Positions 26,501 through 34,781 of a DNA stretch of 57,443 nucleotides are shown here, one piece after another (positions within the stretch are counted from its first letter, which is position 1; each line of letters begins with the position of its first letter). The notes beneath the pieces were generated by a model. That model was not told the DNA's origin, did not search any database, and saw only the letters and a list, made by a program, of their open reading frames with translations. Source of the stretch: Bacteroidales bacterium UBA1189 (GTDB lineage: Bacteria > Bacteroidota > Bacteroidia > Bacteroidales > Bacteroidaceae); assembly GCA_002309805.1 (NCBI GenBank), contig DBYJ01000012.1:1-57443 (forward strand), in the 5' to 3' direction. The translations under genes were made by a program, and so were the position numbers.

Positions 26501-26870
26501 CCGTGGCCTCATGGAGATTCAGTATGCTGGTAACAACTTCAGCAAGGATGTCCTCCGTCGTTGGCAGAAGCCCGGCGATGTCACCGACGTCCCCCGCGTG
26601 GAACTCAACGGCACCTACGCCAACAACGACCGTTACCTGATTGACGCCTCCTATCTGGCTATCAGGAATATCACCTGCGGCTACACACTGCCCGCACGCC
26701 TTGCCCGTAAGGCCGGTATGCAGTCAGCCCGTGTCTTCGCTACGGCCGACAACCTCTATCTGTTCTCTCACCTCGACGGTATGGATCCCCAGTACAACTT
26801 CTCTGGTGGTACGGACTACACCTATTCGCCCAACAAGACCGTTGCCTTCGGTGTGGACATCAATTTCTAA
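23586..26870 (+). CDS. SusC/RagA family TonB-linked outer-membrane transporter
   Basis: A 1094-residue TonB-dependent transporter. The signal peptide is followed by a carboxypeptidase-regulatory-like domain (about 30-115, VTGVVVSGSDEEPVVGASVAVRG). Next come a TonB-box-like segment (DVLVVAYGTAKKESF), the plug (VRVRGFGSINASSSPLYVVDGIP) and a long beta-barrel ending in a phenylalanine-containing strand (VAFGVDINF). With its SusD lid it would import a large nutrient such as a glycan or peptide. Codon use is rich in GGT and CGT, suggesting high expression. No ECF sigma, anti-sigma or HTCS regulator lies beside it. An ATG 8 codons downstream is an alternative start. Confidence 0.96.
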   Translation: MFNSNQVFMKGKLMTLLACFLMVAGVMTAQTQKVTGVVVSGSDEEPVVGASVAVRGVATLGAITDIDGKFEISGIPASARTLVVSYVGMATTEVTIRPYVKVTLVEDAEVLEDVLVVAYGTAKKESFTGSAATVSTKKLASRPVSNVSKALDSQVAGIQTTSGGGQPGEGAAVRVRGFGSINASSSPLYVVDGIPYDGNLAAINPNDIENMTVLKDASAGALYGARGANGVIIITTKKGTEKSNVNFKASWGMSNRALKRYNTVDQKEYVELMYEALRNGYVFDGGYAWDDASTMAMNDLQGTLGGAIYNPFKNYTWATLIDPATGKVHDDAVSAYDENWMDALEQKNALRQEYQMTVTGGSKNTKSLLSLGYLDENGVLLTTGFQRYSGRLNVDNQAKDWFKTGLNASFSHTNQNYSDYDGSSLSNVWYTAQFLAPIYPVYVKDADGKDVLDEMGEKQLDYGKSRPQMGNFNCIGTLIDDKFYNKRDNFSGRSYITLGSDKASAGWAQGLKFTVNFGVDYLNRNQMYYYNMYHGNFSSYGGILEKLNYRTFSYTFNQLLTYNRTFNGHNFDILAGHEFYNMKYNVLYGEKSGLVDGIYELEPATTVQGTGSYEHNYRIESWLSRFNYNYKEKYYASFSYRTDGSSRFYKDNRWGQFWSVGLNWRISQEAFLKDVDWVNNLAVRASYGSQGNDDLGSYYAWQSFYDMTYPNASNSGAIVSSLENKEVTWEKNANFNVGFDARLFNRLDLSVEYYNKQTTDLLLEFPMAMSTGFTGYNANIGQVENKGLEFTLGAQIVDASNFKWRATILGSVLKNKVIQLTKTGEGKDKEEILSGIRTIRPGFEINTFYLAKSAGVDPATGKQLYTVYEDGGYFTADNQTTPMIDYQEARVDANGDPVKDDEGNVIMDDKTREAKVYITDDYAYAQAHRWYMGSRIPKLNGAVNFDFEFFKSFDLSINTAYSLGGKIYESNYRGLMEIQYAGNNFSKDVLRRWQKPGDVTDVPRVELNGTYANNDRYLIDASYLAIRNITCGYTLPARLARKAGMQSARVFATADNLYLFSHLDGMDPQYNFSGGTDYTYSPNKTVAFGVDINF

Positions 26871-26891
26871 AACAGAAAATAACCTACGAAT

Positions 26892-28544
26892 ATGAAAAAG
26901 CATTTAGTTTATATCCTGACCGCTGCTATGGCCATGGGTTTTGCCTCTTGCAGCGACGAATTGCTTGAAACCAATCCGACCGACAAGGTGTCCGGCGCCG
27001 GTCTGTTCGATAACGCTACGGCCGCCCTCGTACCCCTGAACGGTATCTACCGCCTGATGTACACCCAGGGCTGGTCCACTACAGCCAACACGCAGCAGTG
27101 CGACGGCCTCACCGCCTGGAACCTCTGCGCCGAAGTCATGGGCGACGACTGCGTCATGGCCAACACCGGCAACGGCTGGTACTGGTACGACTGCATTTAT
27201 GGCGTCAAGAGCCGCTACACCAGCGGAGGCTGGCGTTCCTACGACCTCTGGAACGGCTACTACACCATCATTGCCAACGCCAATTACATCATCGACGCTG
27301 AGGAGACAATGGGTGGCACGCCCTCCGAAGTTAACTACGTCATCGGCCAGGCCTATGCCATCCGCGCCTACAGCTACTATATGTTGGCCAACTTCTTCTC
27401 ACGTCCCTACGTGAAGGGCGATGCCGACCGTATGCGCGAGAAGTGCGTTCCCATCTACACGAAGCCCAGCGCCGCCGGCACCGAAGGCCAGCCCCGCGCC
27501 AGCATTGCTGCCGTCTATGCACAGATCAAGAGCGATATCGACAAGGCTGTTGAGCTGCTGAAGGACGCTCCCAACCAGAGCCACAAGACGCACATCGACT
27601 ACCGCGTTGCCAACGGCATCAAGTCGCGTATCTACCTCTCCATGCAGGACTATCAGGGCGCTCTTGAGGCTGCCCGCGCCGCCCAGACGGGATACACCAT
27701 CGCTACCGCCAGCGAGTGCCTCGCCGGTTTCAACAACGTAAAGCAGGGCGACGTCATGTGGGGTGCCGAGGTCATCACCGACCAGACTCAAGGATGGGGT
27801 CCCATCCTCTACCACATGGACGGTATCTCCATGTACGTCCTTGATGGTACACAGAACTACGGCTATGCTGCTCCCAAGTGCCTGAACGCCGAGCTCTACG
27901 CCAAACTGGGTGCAGGCGACGTTCGTCGCGGCTGGTGGCTCACAACCGAAGAACTGAAGAGCCGTTTCGAAATAGAATTCGAGGACTACACGGCCAACCT
28001 CATGCAGTACAAGTTCCGTTTCTCCGACGCTTCACAGAGCCTTGGCGACAAGATGTGGATGCGCGTAGAGGAAATGTACCTCACCGAGGCTGAGTGCCTC
28101 TGCCGCCTTGGCGACGAGGCCGGTGCCAAGAGCGTGCTGAACAAACTTATCCAGACGCGTGATGCTGCTTACGACTGCTCCGCCAAGTCGGGTCAAGCCC
28201 TTGGTGCCCTCACCTCCGACTTCACCGGCTCGCTGCTCGACGAAATCCTCGTCCAGCGCCGTATTGAGCTCTGGGGCGAGTATGGCCGTCTGATTGACAT
28301 CCGCCGTCTCGGACAGGGCTTCAAGCGCACCGAAGCTCAGGGTTACCCCACCAATGCCCTGCTGAACAACTGCGACGTCAACGACCCCAACACCTGGGCT
28401 TGGGTGCTCACCATCCCCCAGAAGGAGTTCGATGGCAACGACAACATGAAATTGGCTGTCGATCAGAACTTTGCCGGACTGAAAGGCCAGCCTGAAGGCG
28501 AAGCGCTGAAGAACATCTACGTATCCGATTCTCAGCAGCAGTAA
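26892..28544 (+). CDS. SusD/RagB family surface lipoprotein
   Basis: The substrate-binding lid that pairs with the SusC protein encoded 21 bp upstream. A lipobox (GFASC, Cys at about residue 20) anchors it to the outer membrane. The family's tetratricopeptide scaffold shows in AYAIRAYSYYMLANFFSRPYV, and the C-terminal signature in QRRIELWGEYGRLIDIRRLGQGF. It has 550 residues, a normal length. Tryptophan- and tyrosine-rich segments near residues 90-120 (NGWYWYDCIYG) could help line the ligand site. The substrate cannot be read from sequence. Confidence 0.96.
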   Translation: MKKHLVYILTAAMAMGFASCSDELLETNPTDKVSGAGLFDNATAALVPLNGIYRLMYTQGWSTTANTQQCDGLTAWNLCAEVMGDDCVMANTGNGWYWYDCIYGVKSRYTSGGWRSYDLWNGYYTIIANANYIIDAEETMGGTPSEVNYVIGQAYAIRAYSYYMLANFFSRPYVKGDADRMREKCVPIYTKPSAAGTEGQPRASIAAVYAQIKSDIDKAVELLKDAPNQSHKTHIDYRVANGIKSRIYLSMQDYQGALEAARAAQTGYTIATASECLAGFNNVKQGDVMWGAEVITDQTQGWGPILYHMDGISMYVLDGTQNYGYAAPKCLNAELYAKLGAGDVRRGWWLTTEELKSRFEIEFEDYTANLMQYKFRFSDASQSLGDKMWMRVEEMYLTEAECLCRLGDEAGAKSVLNKLIQTRDAAYDCSAKSGQALGALTSDFTGSLLDEILVQRRIELWGEYGRLIDIRRLGQGFKRTEAQGYPTNALLNNCDVNDPNTWAWVLTIPQKEFDGNDNMKLAVDQNFAGLKGQPEGEALKNIYVSDSQQQ

Positions 28545-28566
28545 TTCACTTTAAACGTACACGAAT

Positions 28567-30087
28567 ATGAAAAAGATAACGAAATTATTTGCTATTATGG
28601 CAGGCGTGGCTGCCTTCACCCTGGTGTCGTGCGACGACGGTAACGAAGGTGCCATCTACAACATGCCTGCAGAAGAACAGGGATACTCCTTCCTGACTGA
28701 GAGCGCTGGTGCCAGCTATGGCCCCGCCTATACTGAAAAGACCTATTCCTTTAAGATGGCCCGTAACTTCGCTGGCGAAGCTGAGACTCTTGCCCTCACT
28801 TGCGAAGGCGCCAATCCTCTGTTCACGGTTCCCACCTCTGTTGAGTTCAAGGCTGGCGAAACCCTGGCTGACGTTACCATCGGCATCGCAGGCATGGAGA
28901 CTGGTAAGTCCTACAGCTTTACCCTTGGCATTGACTCCGCAAAGGTTTCATCCCTTGGCGAAACGAAAGGCATTGCCAAGACAGAGCTTACCTTTGCCGT
29001 GGATTATTCATGGACCAAGATGGGTGTTTGCGAAGTATCTGACGACTGGTCGGGCAATACGGTTGAAATCGACCTTGAGTATGCCCCTGAGTACGAGAGC
29101 GCAGACGTCATCCTCTGCCGCTTCGCCAACATGGAATATTTGCTGGAACCCAATGCAGCCGTTCCTGGCTATCACTTCCAGTTCTTCCTTGCCAAGGGCA
29201 CTTATGACCCCGTCGGCACGGCAGCCACCGTCCAGGCCATGGGCGAGTCCGACAGCGACTACGGCAACTTCTATTGGATTTACAGCCCCGCCTCAGGTCA
29301 CACCTTTACCCGTGAGTACAATGTCTACGCCCTCTCCGGCTACGTTGGCTACGACAGCTATGGCTCGTCCATTTCGGCTGGCTGGTACTACAACCTGGAG
29401 TTCACATGGACGGAAGGCTGGACAGGCGATCTTCCTGAAGAAGAGGAAGAAGAACCCGAAGAAGAGGCTGGTAACGGCTTCGGCGCCATCGTTGCCGGTG
29501 GTACGGCTGATGACTATGTAGGCACCTACACCGCCACGTTCATCAACGACGGCAAGAAGGAAGGTTCCGCAGAAGTCACCCTCACCAAGGTGAACGACAA
29601 CACCGTCAGCATGACAGGTTTGTTCGGCTCCAAGTACGAATTCGAGGATGCGGGTCTCGTGCTTGACATCTTCGGCGGACTGCTTTACGTCCAGCCTGGC
29701 CAGGTGATTGGCAAGAACAAGTATGCCGATGAGGTCTATGCCTTTACCTACAGCAGCGAAACGGGTTACTACTACGATGAGGCTATGCTCGTTGGCGGCT
29801 TCAAGGAGAATGGCGACATCCAGTTTGTCAACTACTCCTACAACGGGGAAGATGTTGTCGATGGTATCATCAACCTCTTCGAAGCCATGGGAGACGACGA
29901 ACAGATGCATACCTATCTTGGTGCCGACTACATCCCCTGCAACATCGTGCTGACGCCTGCTGAGCAAGCTGAGGCTCCTGCCAAGAGCATCAAGACCGTT
30001 GCTCAGTCGCTGGAGGAGGCCCGCTCGTTCTTCAACGTCAAGGCTACCCGCATCATGGGTAAGATGAGCGACATCCGCATCAAGTAA
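28567..30087 (+). CDS. Surface lipoprotein in the SusE/SusF position
   Basis: I do not recognise a named family. The 506-residue protein has a signal peptide with lipobox LVSC (Cys at about 22). Two beta-rich regions follow, separated by a strongly acidic linker near residues 295-305 (EEEEEEPEEE). The N-terminal part has Calx-beta-like strands (VEFKAGETLADVTIGI), and the C-terminal part (ADDYVGTYTATFINDG onward) looks like a separate small beta-barrel or lipocalin-like domain. By position, 22 bp after susD, it should be an accessory ligand-binding protein on the cell surface. A GC-rich terminator follows. Confidence 0.75.
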   Translation: MKKITKLFAIMAGVAAFTLVSCDDGNEGAIYNMPAEEQGYSFLTESAGASYGPAYTEKTYSFKMARNFAGEAETLALTCEGANPLFTVPTSVEFKAGETLADVTIGIAGMETGKSYSFTLGIDSAKVSSLGETKGIAKTELTFAVDYSWTKMGVCEVSDDWSGNTVEIDLEYAPEYESADVILCRFANMEYLLEPNAAVPGYHFQFFLAKGTYDPVGTAATVQAMGESDSDYGNFYWIYSPASGHTFTREYNVYALSGYVGYDSYGSSISAGWYYNLEFTWTEGWTGDLPEEEEEEPEEEAGNGFGAIVAGGTADDYVGTYTATFINDGKKEGSAEVTLTKVNDNTVSMTGLFGSKYEFEDAGLVLDIFGGLLYVQPGQVIGKNKYADEVYAFTYSSETGYYYDEAMLVGGFKENGDIQFVNYSYNGEDVVDGIINLFEAMGDDEQMHTYLGADYIPCNIVLTPAEQAEAPAKSIKTVAQSLEEARSFFNVKATRIMGKMSDIRIK

Positions 30088-30122
30088 AAACTCCTAAGGG
30101 TTTTCTACCCTACATTTTTCCA

Positions 30123-30152
30123 CGAGGGGCGCGCCACACGGCACGCCCCTCG
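30123..30152 (+). terminator. Terminator of the SusCD operon
   Basis: A 9-bp perfect stem (CGAGGGGCG at 30123-30131 with CGCCCCTCG at 30144-30152) encloses a 12-base loop. Only a weak pyrimidine run follows, so its efficiency is uncertain. Confidence 0.65.
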
Positions 30153-30164
30153 CTTCTATTCCAC

Positions 30165-30240
30165 AGCGTTTGATTCTAATTTCTCAACGTTTGATTCTAA
30201 TTTTTTAGAGTTTGATTCTATTTTTCCAGAATCAAACGTT
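30165..30240. repeat. GTTTGATTCTA array on a 21-bp period
   Basis: Three direct units, each an [AC]G-GTTTGATTCTA-T-rich block, begin at 30165, 30186 and 30207, exactly 21 bp apart. A fourth copy is inverted: AGAATCAAAC at 30228-30237 pairs with GTTTGATTCT at 30210-30219 around an 8-base loop. It belongs to the same family as 14685-14756. Confidence 0.85.
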
Positions 30241-30446
30241 GTCGACATAGCATTAACGACAAATCCGACATTAGATATTCATGTCGTAGGAAGTATTAAA
30301 ATCTATTGAGCAAAACAGCATTCCATGTGCTTGGATTTATCTTTCCACGTGCGTGGAATTGCAGTTTCAAGCATATGGAAATCCTTACGCCGCATACCGT
30401 CTGTCAGTTTTTTCGGTTTTTTCTTTTTTCTTTTCTAGAAAAAGCC

Positions 30447-30454
30447 TATCTTTG
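30447..30454 (+). promoter_or_regulatory. -7 element of the M6 metalloprotease gene
   Basis: TATCTTTG lies 42 bp before the start codon. The -33 region is T-rich (about 30415-30435) but lacks a clear TTTG. Confidence 0.65.
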
Positions 30455-30496
30455 CAGTTTCAAAGTATAACGAAAAAGTAAACAAGAAATATCCCG

Positions 30497-33400
30497 ATGA
30501 AAAAGATTGCCGCATTTTTTGCCGCATTAGCCATAGGCACAGCTTGTGCGCACGCCGTCCCGGCCCTCCGCACACCTCAGCAGTTTACCCAACCCGATGG
30601 AAGCGTCATCACGCTGACCCTTCAGGGCGATGAGTTCGGCCATTGGTGGACTACCCCCGACGGTCGTGCCGTTAAGCGTAACGCCAACGGCATGTTTGTA
30701 CCCTGTAGTACCTTCGAACTGGCTGCCATCCAGCAGCGTCGTCTGGAGGCTCAACGCAAGCGTTGGCCCAGCCAGCAGAGCAGTACGAATGCTCCGAGCC
30801 GGCGCGCAGGCACGTCGAAGCATCCCGTAGGCGAGCAACGCGTACTGGTGATATTGGCCGAATTCAGCGACTTGTCGTTTATCATCGATAATCCACAGGA
30901 GACCTTCAAACGCCACCTGAACGAGGAGGGCTATACCGCAAGCGGCGGCTTCGGAAGCGCACGCGATTACTTTATCGCCCAGTCAGACGGCAAGTTCACC
31001 CCTAAATTCGACGTTTGGGGACCCTATAAAGCACCCAACCCCATGAAGTTCTACGGCGGCAACAATGAAGAAGGTCACGACAAGAATGCCGCCCAGCTGA
31101 TAGCCGATGTGCTGAAGCTGGCCAACCCCGACATCAATTTCCGTGATTACGACACGGACAATGACGGCGTGGTGGACTTTTGCTACGTCATCTATGCCGG
31201 CTATGGTGAAGCCCACCAAGCAGACCCGAACACCATCTGGCCCCACCAGTGGAACCTCGCCAGCGGCACCGGCGCTGCCATGAAGCTCGATGGCGTTCAA
31301 GTGGACGAATACGCCTGCAGCTGCGAACTATACGGCAATTCAGGTAGCAAAATCGACGGTATCGGCACCATCTGCCACGAATTCGGCCATTGCCTCGGCC
31401 TGCCCGACTTCTACGATACGGGCGACAAGGGCAACTTCGGTATGAACACCTGGAGCATCATGGACTACGGCTGCTACAACGAAGGCGGCTACACCCCCTG
31501 TGGCTACACCGCCTACGAAAAGGAATTCCTCGGTTGGATGGACATTGAGACGCTCAACGAGGAACAGGCTGTAACCCTCGCTCCCACTGCCGATGGAGGC
31601 AAGGCCTACCGTATTGAGAACAGCTCCAATACAAACGAATACTTACTGGTGGAAAACATCCAGCAGAAGGGATGGAACCGTAGCGCCTACGGACACGGCA
31701 TGCTGGTCACTCATGTGGACTACAAGCAGTCGGCCTGGATGAGCAATACCGTCAACAACTCCGACCCCCAAAGAATGACCATCATCCCTGCCGACGGCAC
31801 ACGCGCGAAAACCCGATCCAGCCTTGCGGGCGACCCCTACCCTGGCACATCGGGCAACAATGAACTGACGGACTACTCTGACCCGTTAGCGCTGACGAAC
31901 GACGGAAACTTCTTCAGCCAACCCATCACGGAAATTACGGAACAGGACGGCATCGTCACCTTCGAATTCATGAAGAACAGCGGCGAGGCTACCACAGCCC
32001 TACAAGCCACGAACGTCAACGACTACTCCTTCAAGGCACGATGGAAATACCGTCTCGGCACGGAGAACTACACGCTTGAGGTGTTCCACATCAAGGGCGA
32101 TATCCCCGAGGACTCGAAAGCATGGGATGTTCCTCTGCTTAACGCCCAGGGCGAACTGATTACCACGGTTCAGACACAACGCTCCGAAGAGGTCATCACC
32201 AACCTTGAAGCCGGACATCTGTACTGCTACCGCGTACGCTGCCTCAAAGACGGCAATCTGTCACCCTTCTCCAACCTGATTTACGTGCAGACGAATGCTG
32301 ACCAAGGTATAGTTGCCGCGCCGGTGATGTACGCACCCAAGAAAGAGGATACTAACGCGACGTTCTCGTGGAGCCCCGTTGAAGGTGCTGAGAAGTACAT
32401 CCTTGAATATGGCCCCGTCAACGAGGGTGATGCATCCAACATCCCTGATGGCAGACTCTTGGTGGGAGAAGAATTCAAGACTGTTAAAAGTAATAGTGGT
32501 GACATCAGCCGCGTGCTGGATATGTACACCGATACCACCGACTGGCGCGGAGACGAAGTCTATGGACAGGCAGGTGAGGTGTACATCGGCAATGAAGAGG
32601 AGCGCGGCTACCTCATAACCCCCATCCTGCCCCAGACGAACGGCAAGATAACCATCTTTTTTACCGTCAGCAAACACAGCAGCAAAGACGAGAAGCCCAT
32701 ACTCTACATCGGCCTGGCCACCGATGCTGACAAGATCCACTATACAGATATGATTGGCCTCTACGTCGAATCGACTGACGCTGTGAATTACTACGCCGTA
32801 CTTGGTTCTTTGGATACGGGTTCTTACGTCGCGTTCATCTCCGAAAAGAGAAGCGACTCCGATGACACGCCGCGTGTCCGTCTCGACAACCTGATGGTCT
32901 TCTGGGGCGACTTGAGCGATGACCTTGAAGGCATCGGCGCCCAGCGCATACAATCCCAAGACAGAAACGTGGCCGAAGCGCCCCGCTTCACTCCTGCGGC
33001 ACGCGTACCCACTTCCGATAGAATCTATGTCGAGACCACCGACACGACATTCCAATTGAACGAAATGGAGGATGGCACCTATACCTGCCGTGTTCGCGCC
33101 TTGAAAGGCGACAACTATTCGCCCTATTCCGACATGCGGAGCCTTACGATCGGCAAGGACTTCTTTAACGTCAACAACATGTTCTTCGAGCTTACCTCAG
33201 AAGAAAAGCTGACGGTGCAGATGGTTCCCTTCAACGACGAACGCACCTACAAAGGCGACATCGCGGTTCCTGAAACCATCACTCACGAAGGCGTCACCTA
33301 TGCCGTCACTGCCTTGGGCGACAGCGTCTTCCGCGGATGCAACCAACTGAACTCCGTCACCGTCCCTGCCTCCATCGCCTATGCCGGCAGCACGCTGTTC

Positions 33401-34321
33401 AAAGGCTGCCGCCAGCTGGAATACGTCGATTGGAGAAGCCCGGCACCTATCGACTCCACCTATTTCGTCGGTGTTGGTTACAACACGCTGCTCTACGTCT
33501 ATGGCGATACCGAAGCAACTACCGAAGATGCCATCGTTGTCCGTGATGGGCAGGCCGACAGCATCACCCTGAACCTGAACAGCCCGTTCATCGTTCCCTA
33601 TGAATTCAAGGCGCAGTACATTGCGTATACAAAAGACTTCAGTCAGAAGAATATCATCGGCACTACATCAGGCTGGGAAACTGTAGTCCTCCCCTTCGAC
33701 GTACAAAAGGTTTCGCACGAAGAGATGGGCGTCATCACCCCCTTCGGTGTCAGCGGATCCGACAACCATTTCTGGCTCGGTGCCTGGAATGGAAAAGCTT
33801 TTGAACATGCTACCATCATGCATGCCCACGTGCCCTACATTGTATCCTTCCCCAACAGCACCGACTATGACCCCGCTCGCTGCATCAGTGGTGCCATCAC
33901 TTTCAGTGCCGACAATGCCATCGTTCACACGACGACTAACGTCCCCGCAGTCAGTGGAACGGAATTTGACTTTGTCCCAATTTATAAAAAGGTTTACAAA
34001 GCTCCGGATCGTTACATGCTGAACACCTACGACTATTCCACTTCATCCCCTGCCGGCAGCACCTTCCAAAGCGATAAGATGTCGCTGCGTACCTTCGGCG
34101 CCTTCATGCAGCCCAAGGGCGGTTCTAAAGCTCCGCGTGAATTCCCCATCTGCTTCGACGACAACGAAGGAGATGCCTCTGACGTTTTGATTCCCTCCAC
34201 AGCAATCTTCACACCCGACGGACGCCTTATCCGTCCGGTAGAGGAATCGGCAACAAACGGCACTGACGGGCTGCGACACGGAACGTACATCACCAAAGGA
34301 AAGAAAATCCTTGTCCGATAA
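30497..34321 (+). CDS. Secreted M6-family metalloprotease with Fn3, LRR and T9SS-like tail
   Basis: A 1274-residue secreted zinc protease of the immune inhibitor A type. After the signal peptide and a propeptide-like region, the catalytic domain (about 110-360) has HEFGHCLGLPD, giving zinc ligands His294, His298 and Asp304 and catalytic Glu295. A downstream WSIMDYG resembles a Met-turn. Fibronectin-III-like modules follow (about 500-600 and 600-900), then a short BspA-type repeat (LNSVTVPASIAYAGSTLFKG), and finally TAIFTPDGRLIRPVEE to GTYITKGKKILVR, which resembles a type IX secretion signal. It has its own promoter and starts a plus-strand series that runs to the GH43 gene. Confidence 0.93.
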   Translation: MKKIAAFFAALAIGTACAHAVPALRTPQQFTQPDGSVITLTLQGDEFGHWWTTPDGRAVKRNANGMFVPCSTFELAAIQQRRLEAQRKRWPSQQSSTNAPSRRAGTSKHPVGEQRVLVILAEFSDLSFIIDNPQETFKRHLNEEGYTASGGFGSARDYFIAQSDGKFTPKFDVWGPYKAPNPMKFYGGNNEEGHDKNAAQLIADVLKLANPDINFRDYDTDNDGVVDFCYVIYAGYGEAHQADPNTIWPHQWNLASGTGAAMKLDGVQVDEYACSCELYGNSGSKIDGIGTICHEFGHCLGLPDFYDTGDKGNFGMNTWSIMDYGCYNEGGYTPCGYTAYEKEFLGWMDIETLNEEQAVTLAPTADGGKAYRIENSSNTNEYLLVENIQQKGWNRSAYGHGMLVTHVDYKQSAWMSNTVNNSDPQRMTIIPADGTRAKTRSSLAGDPYPGTSGNNELTDYSDPLALTNDGNFFSQPITEITEQDGIVTFEFMKNSGEATTALQATNVNDYSFKARWKYRLGTENYTLEVFHIKGDIPEDSKAWDVPLLNAQGELITTVQTQRSEEVITNLEAGHLYCYRVRCLKDGNLSPFSNLIYVQTNADQGIVAAPVMYAPKKEDTNATFSWSPVEGAEKYILEYGPVNEGDASNIPDGRLLVGEEFKTVKSNSGDISRVLDMYTDTTDWRGDEVYGQAGEVYIGNEEERGYLITPILPQTNGKITIFFTVSKHSSKDEKPILYIGLATDADKIHYTDMIGLYVESTDAVNYYAVLGSLDTGSYVAFISEKRSDSDDTPRVRLDNLMVFWGDLSDDLEGIGAQRIQSQDRNVAEAPRFTPAARVPTSDRIYVETTDTTFQLNEMEDGTYTCRVRALKGDNYSPYSDMRSLTIGKDFFNVNNMFFELTSEEKLTVQMVPFNDERTYKGDIAVPETITHEGVTYAVTALGDSVFRGCNQLNSVTVPASIAYAGSTLFKGCRQLEYVDWRSPAPIDSTYFVGVGYNTLLYVYGDTEATTEDAIVVRDGQADSITLNLNSPFIVPYEFKAQYIAYTKDFSQKNIIGTTSGWETVVLPFDVQKVSHEEMGVITPFGVSGSDNHFWLGAWNGKAFEHATIMHAHVPYIVSFPNSTDYDPARCISGAITFSADNAIVHTTTNVPAVSGTEFDFVPIYKKVYKAPDRYMLNTYDYSTSSPAGSTFQSDKMSLRTFGAFMQPKGGSKAPREFPICFDDNEGDASDVLIPSTAIFTPDGRLIRPVEESATNGTDGLRHGTYITKGKKILVR

Positions 34322-34359
34322 AAGCTACAAGAAAAAAGACCTTATATATTACAATCGTT

Positions 34360-34767
34360 ATGAAAAACAGACATTTCTATATAGCCGCCATCCTCTTCGC
34401 CGTTGCCTTCCACCTCGTAGGCTGCGAAAAGTTAACCGTCCCTACCATCACCGATGCCACGGTGGAGGAACTCACCCCGGGTACTATCAGTGCCAAAGCC
34501 ACCATGACGTCTAAGGAAATCGACGAATATGGCCTCATCTACAGCACCAAAAACACGTCACCTGACCTTAACGCAAAAGACGCTATTGTCAATGGCAATC
34601 TGGAGGGCAGCAACTTCACTGCTGAAGTCACGCTGAAGACAAACACTACCTATTACTTCGTGTTCTACGCTACCAACGAAAAGGGCACCACCTATAGTAC
34701 AGCTACAAAACTGACCACCAGTCTCTATAATCCAAGTATTGACGACAACCCGTTTCCTAAACCATAA
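34360..34767 (+). CDS. Small Fn3-like lipoprotein
   Basis: A 135-residue lipoprotein with lipobox LVGC (Cys at about residue 22). The mature part resembles a single fibronectin-III-like fold of the kind found in Bacteroidota surface proteins (LTPGTISAKATMTSKEIDEY, then YYFVFYATNEKGTTYS). Function unknown. It lies 38 bp after the M6 protease gene and 14 bp before guaB, so it probably shares the protease transcript and may be a surface partner of it. Confidence 0.75.
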   Translation: MKNRHFYIAAILFAVAFHLVGCEKLTVPTITDATVEELTPGTISAKATMTSKEIDEYGLIYSTKNTSPDLNAKDAIVNGNLEGSNFTAEVTLKTNTTYYFVFYATNEKGTTYSTATKLTTSLYNPSIDDNPFPKP

Positions 34768-34781
34768 AACTCATTATCAGT

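Larger units (their letters stand above)
30088..30496. other. Non-coding region between the SusCD operon and the M6 gene
   Basis: These 409 bp contain a terminator (30123-30152), a 21-bp-period repeat array (30165-30240) and the M6 gene promoter (30447-30454). The stretch 30241-30440 shows no gene. Confidence 0.7.
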
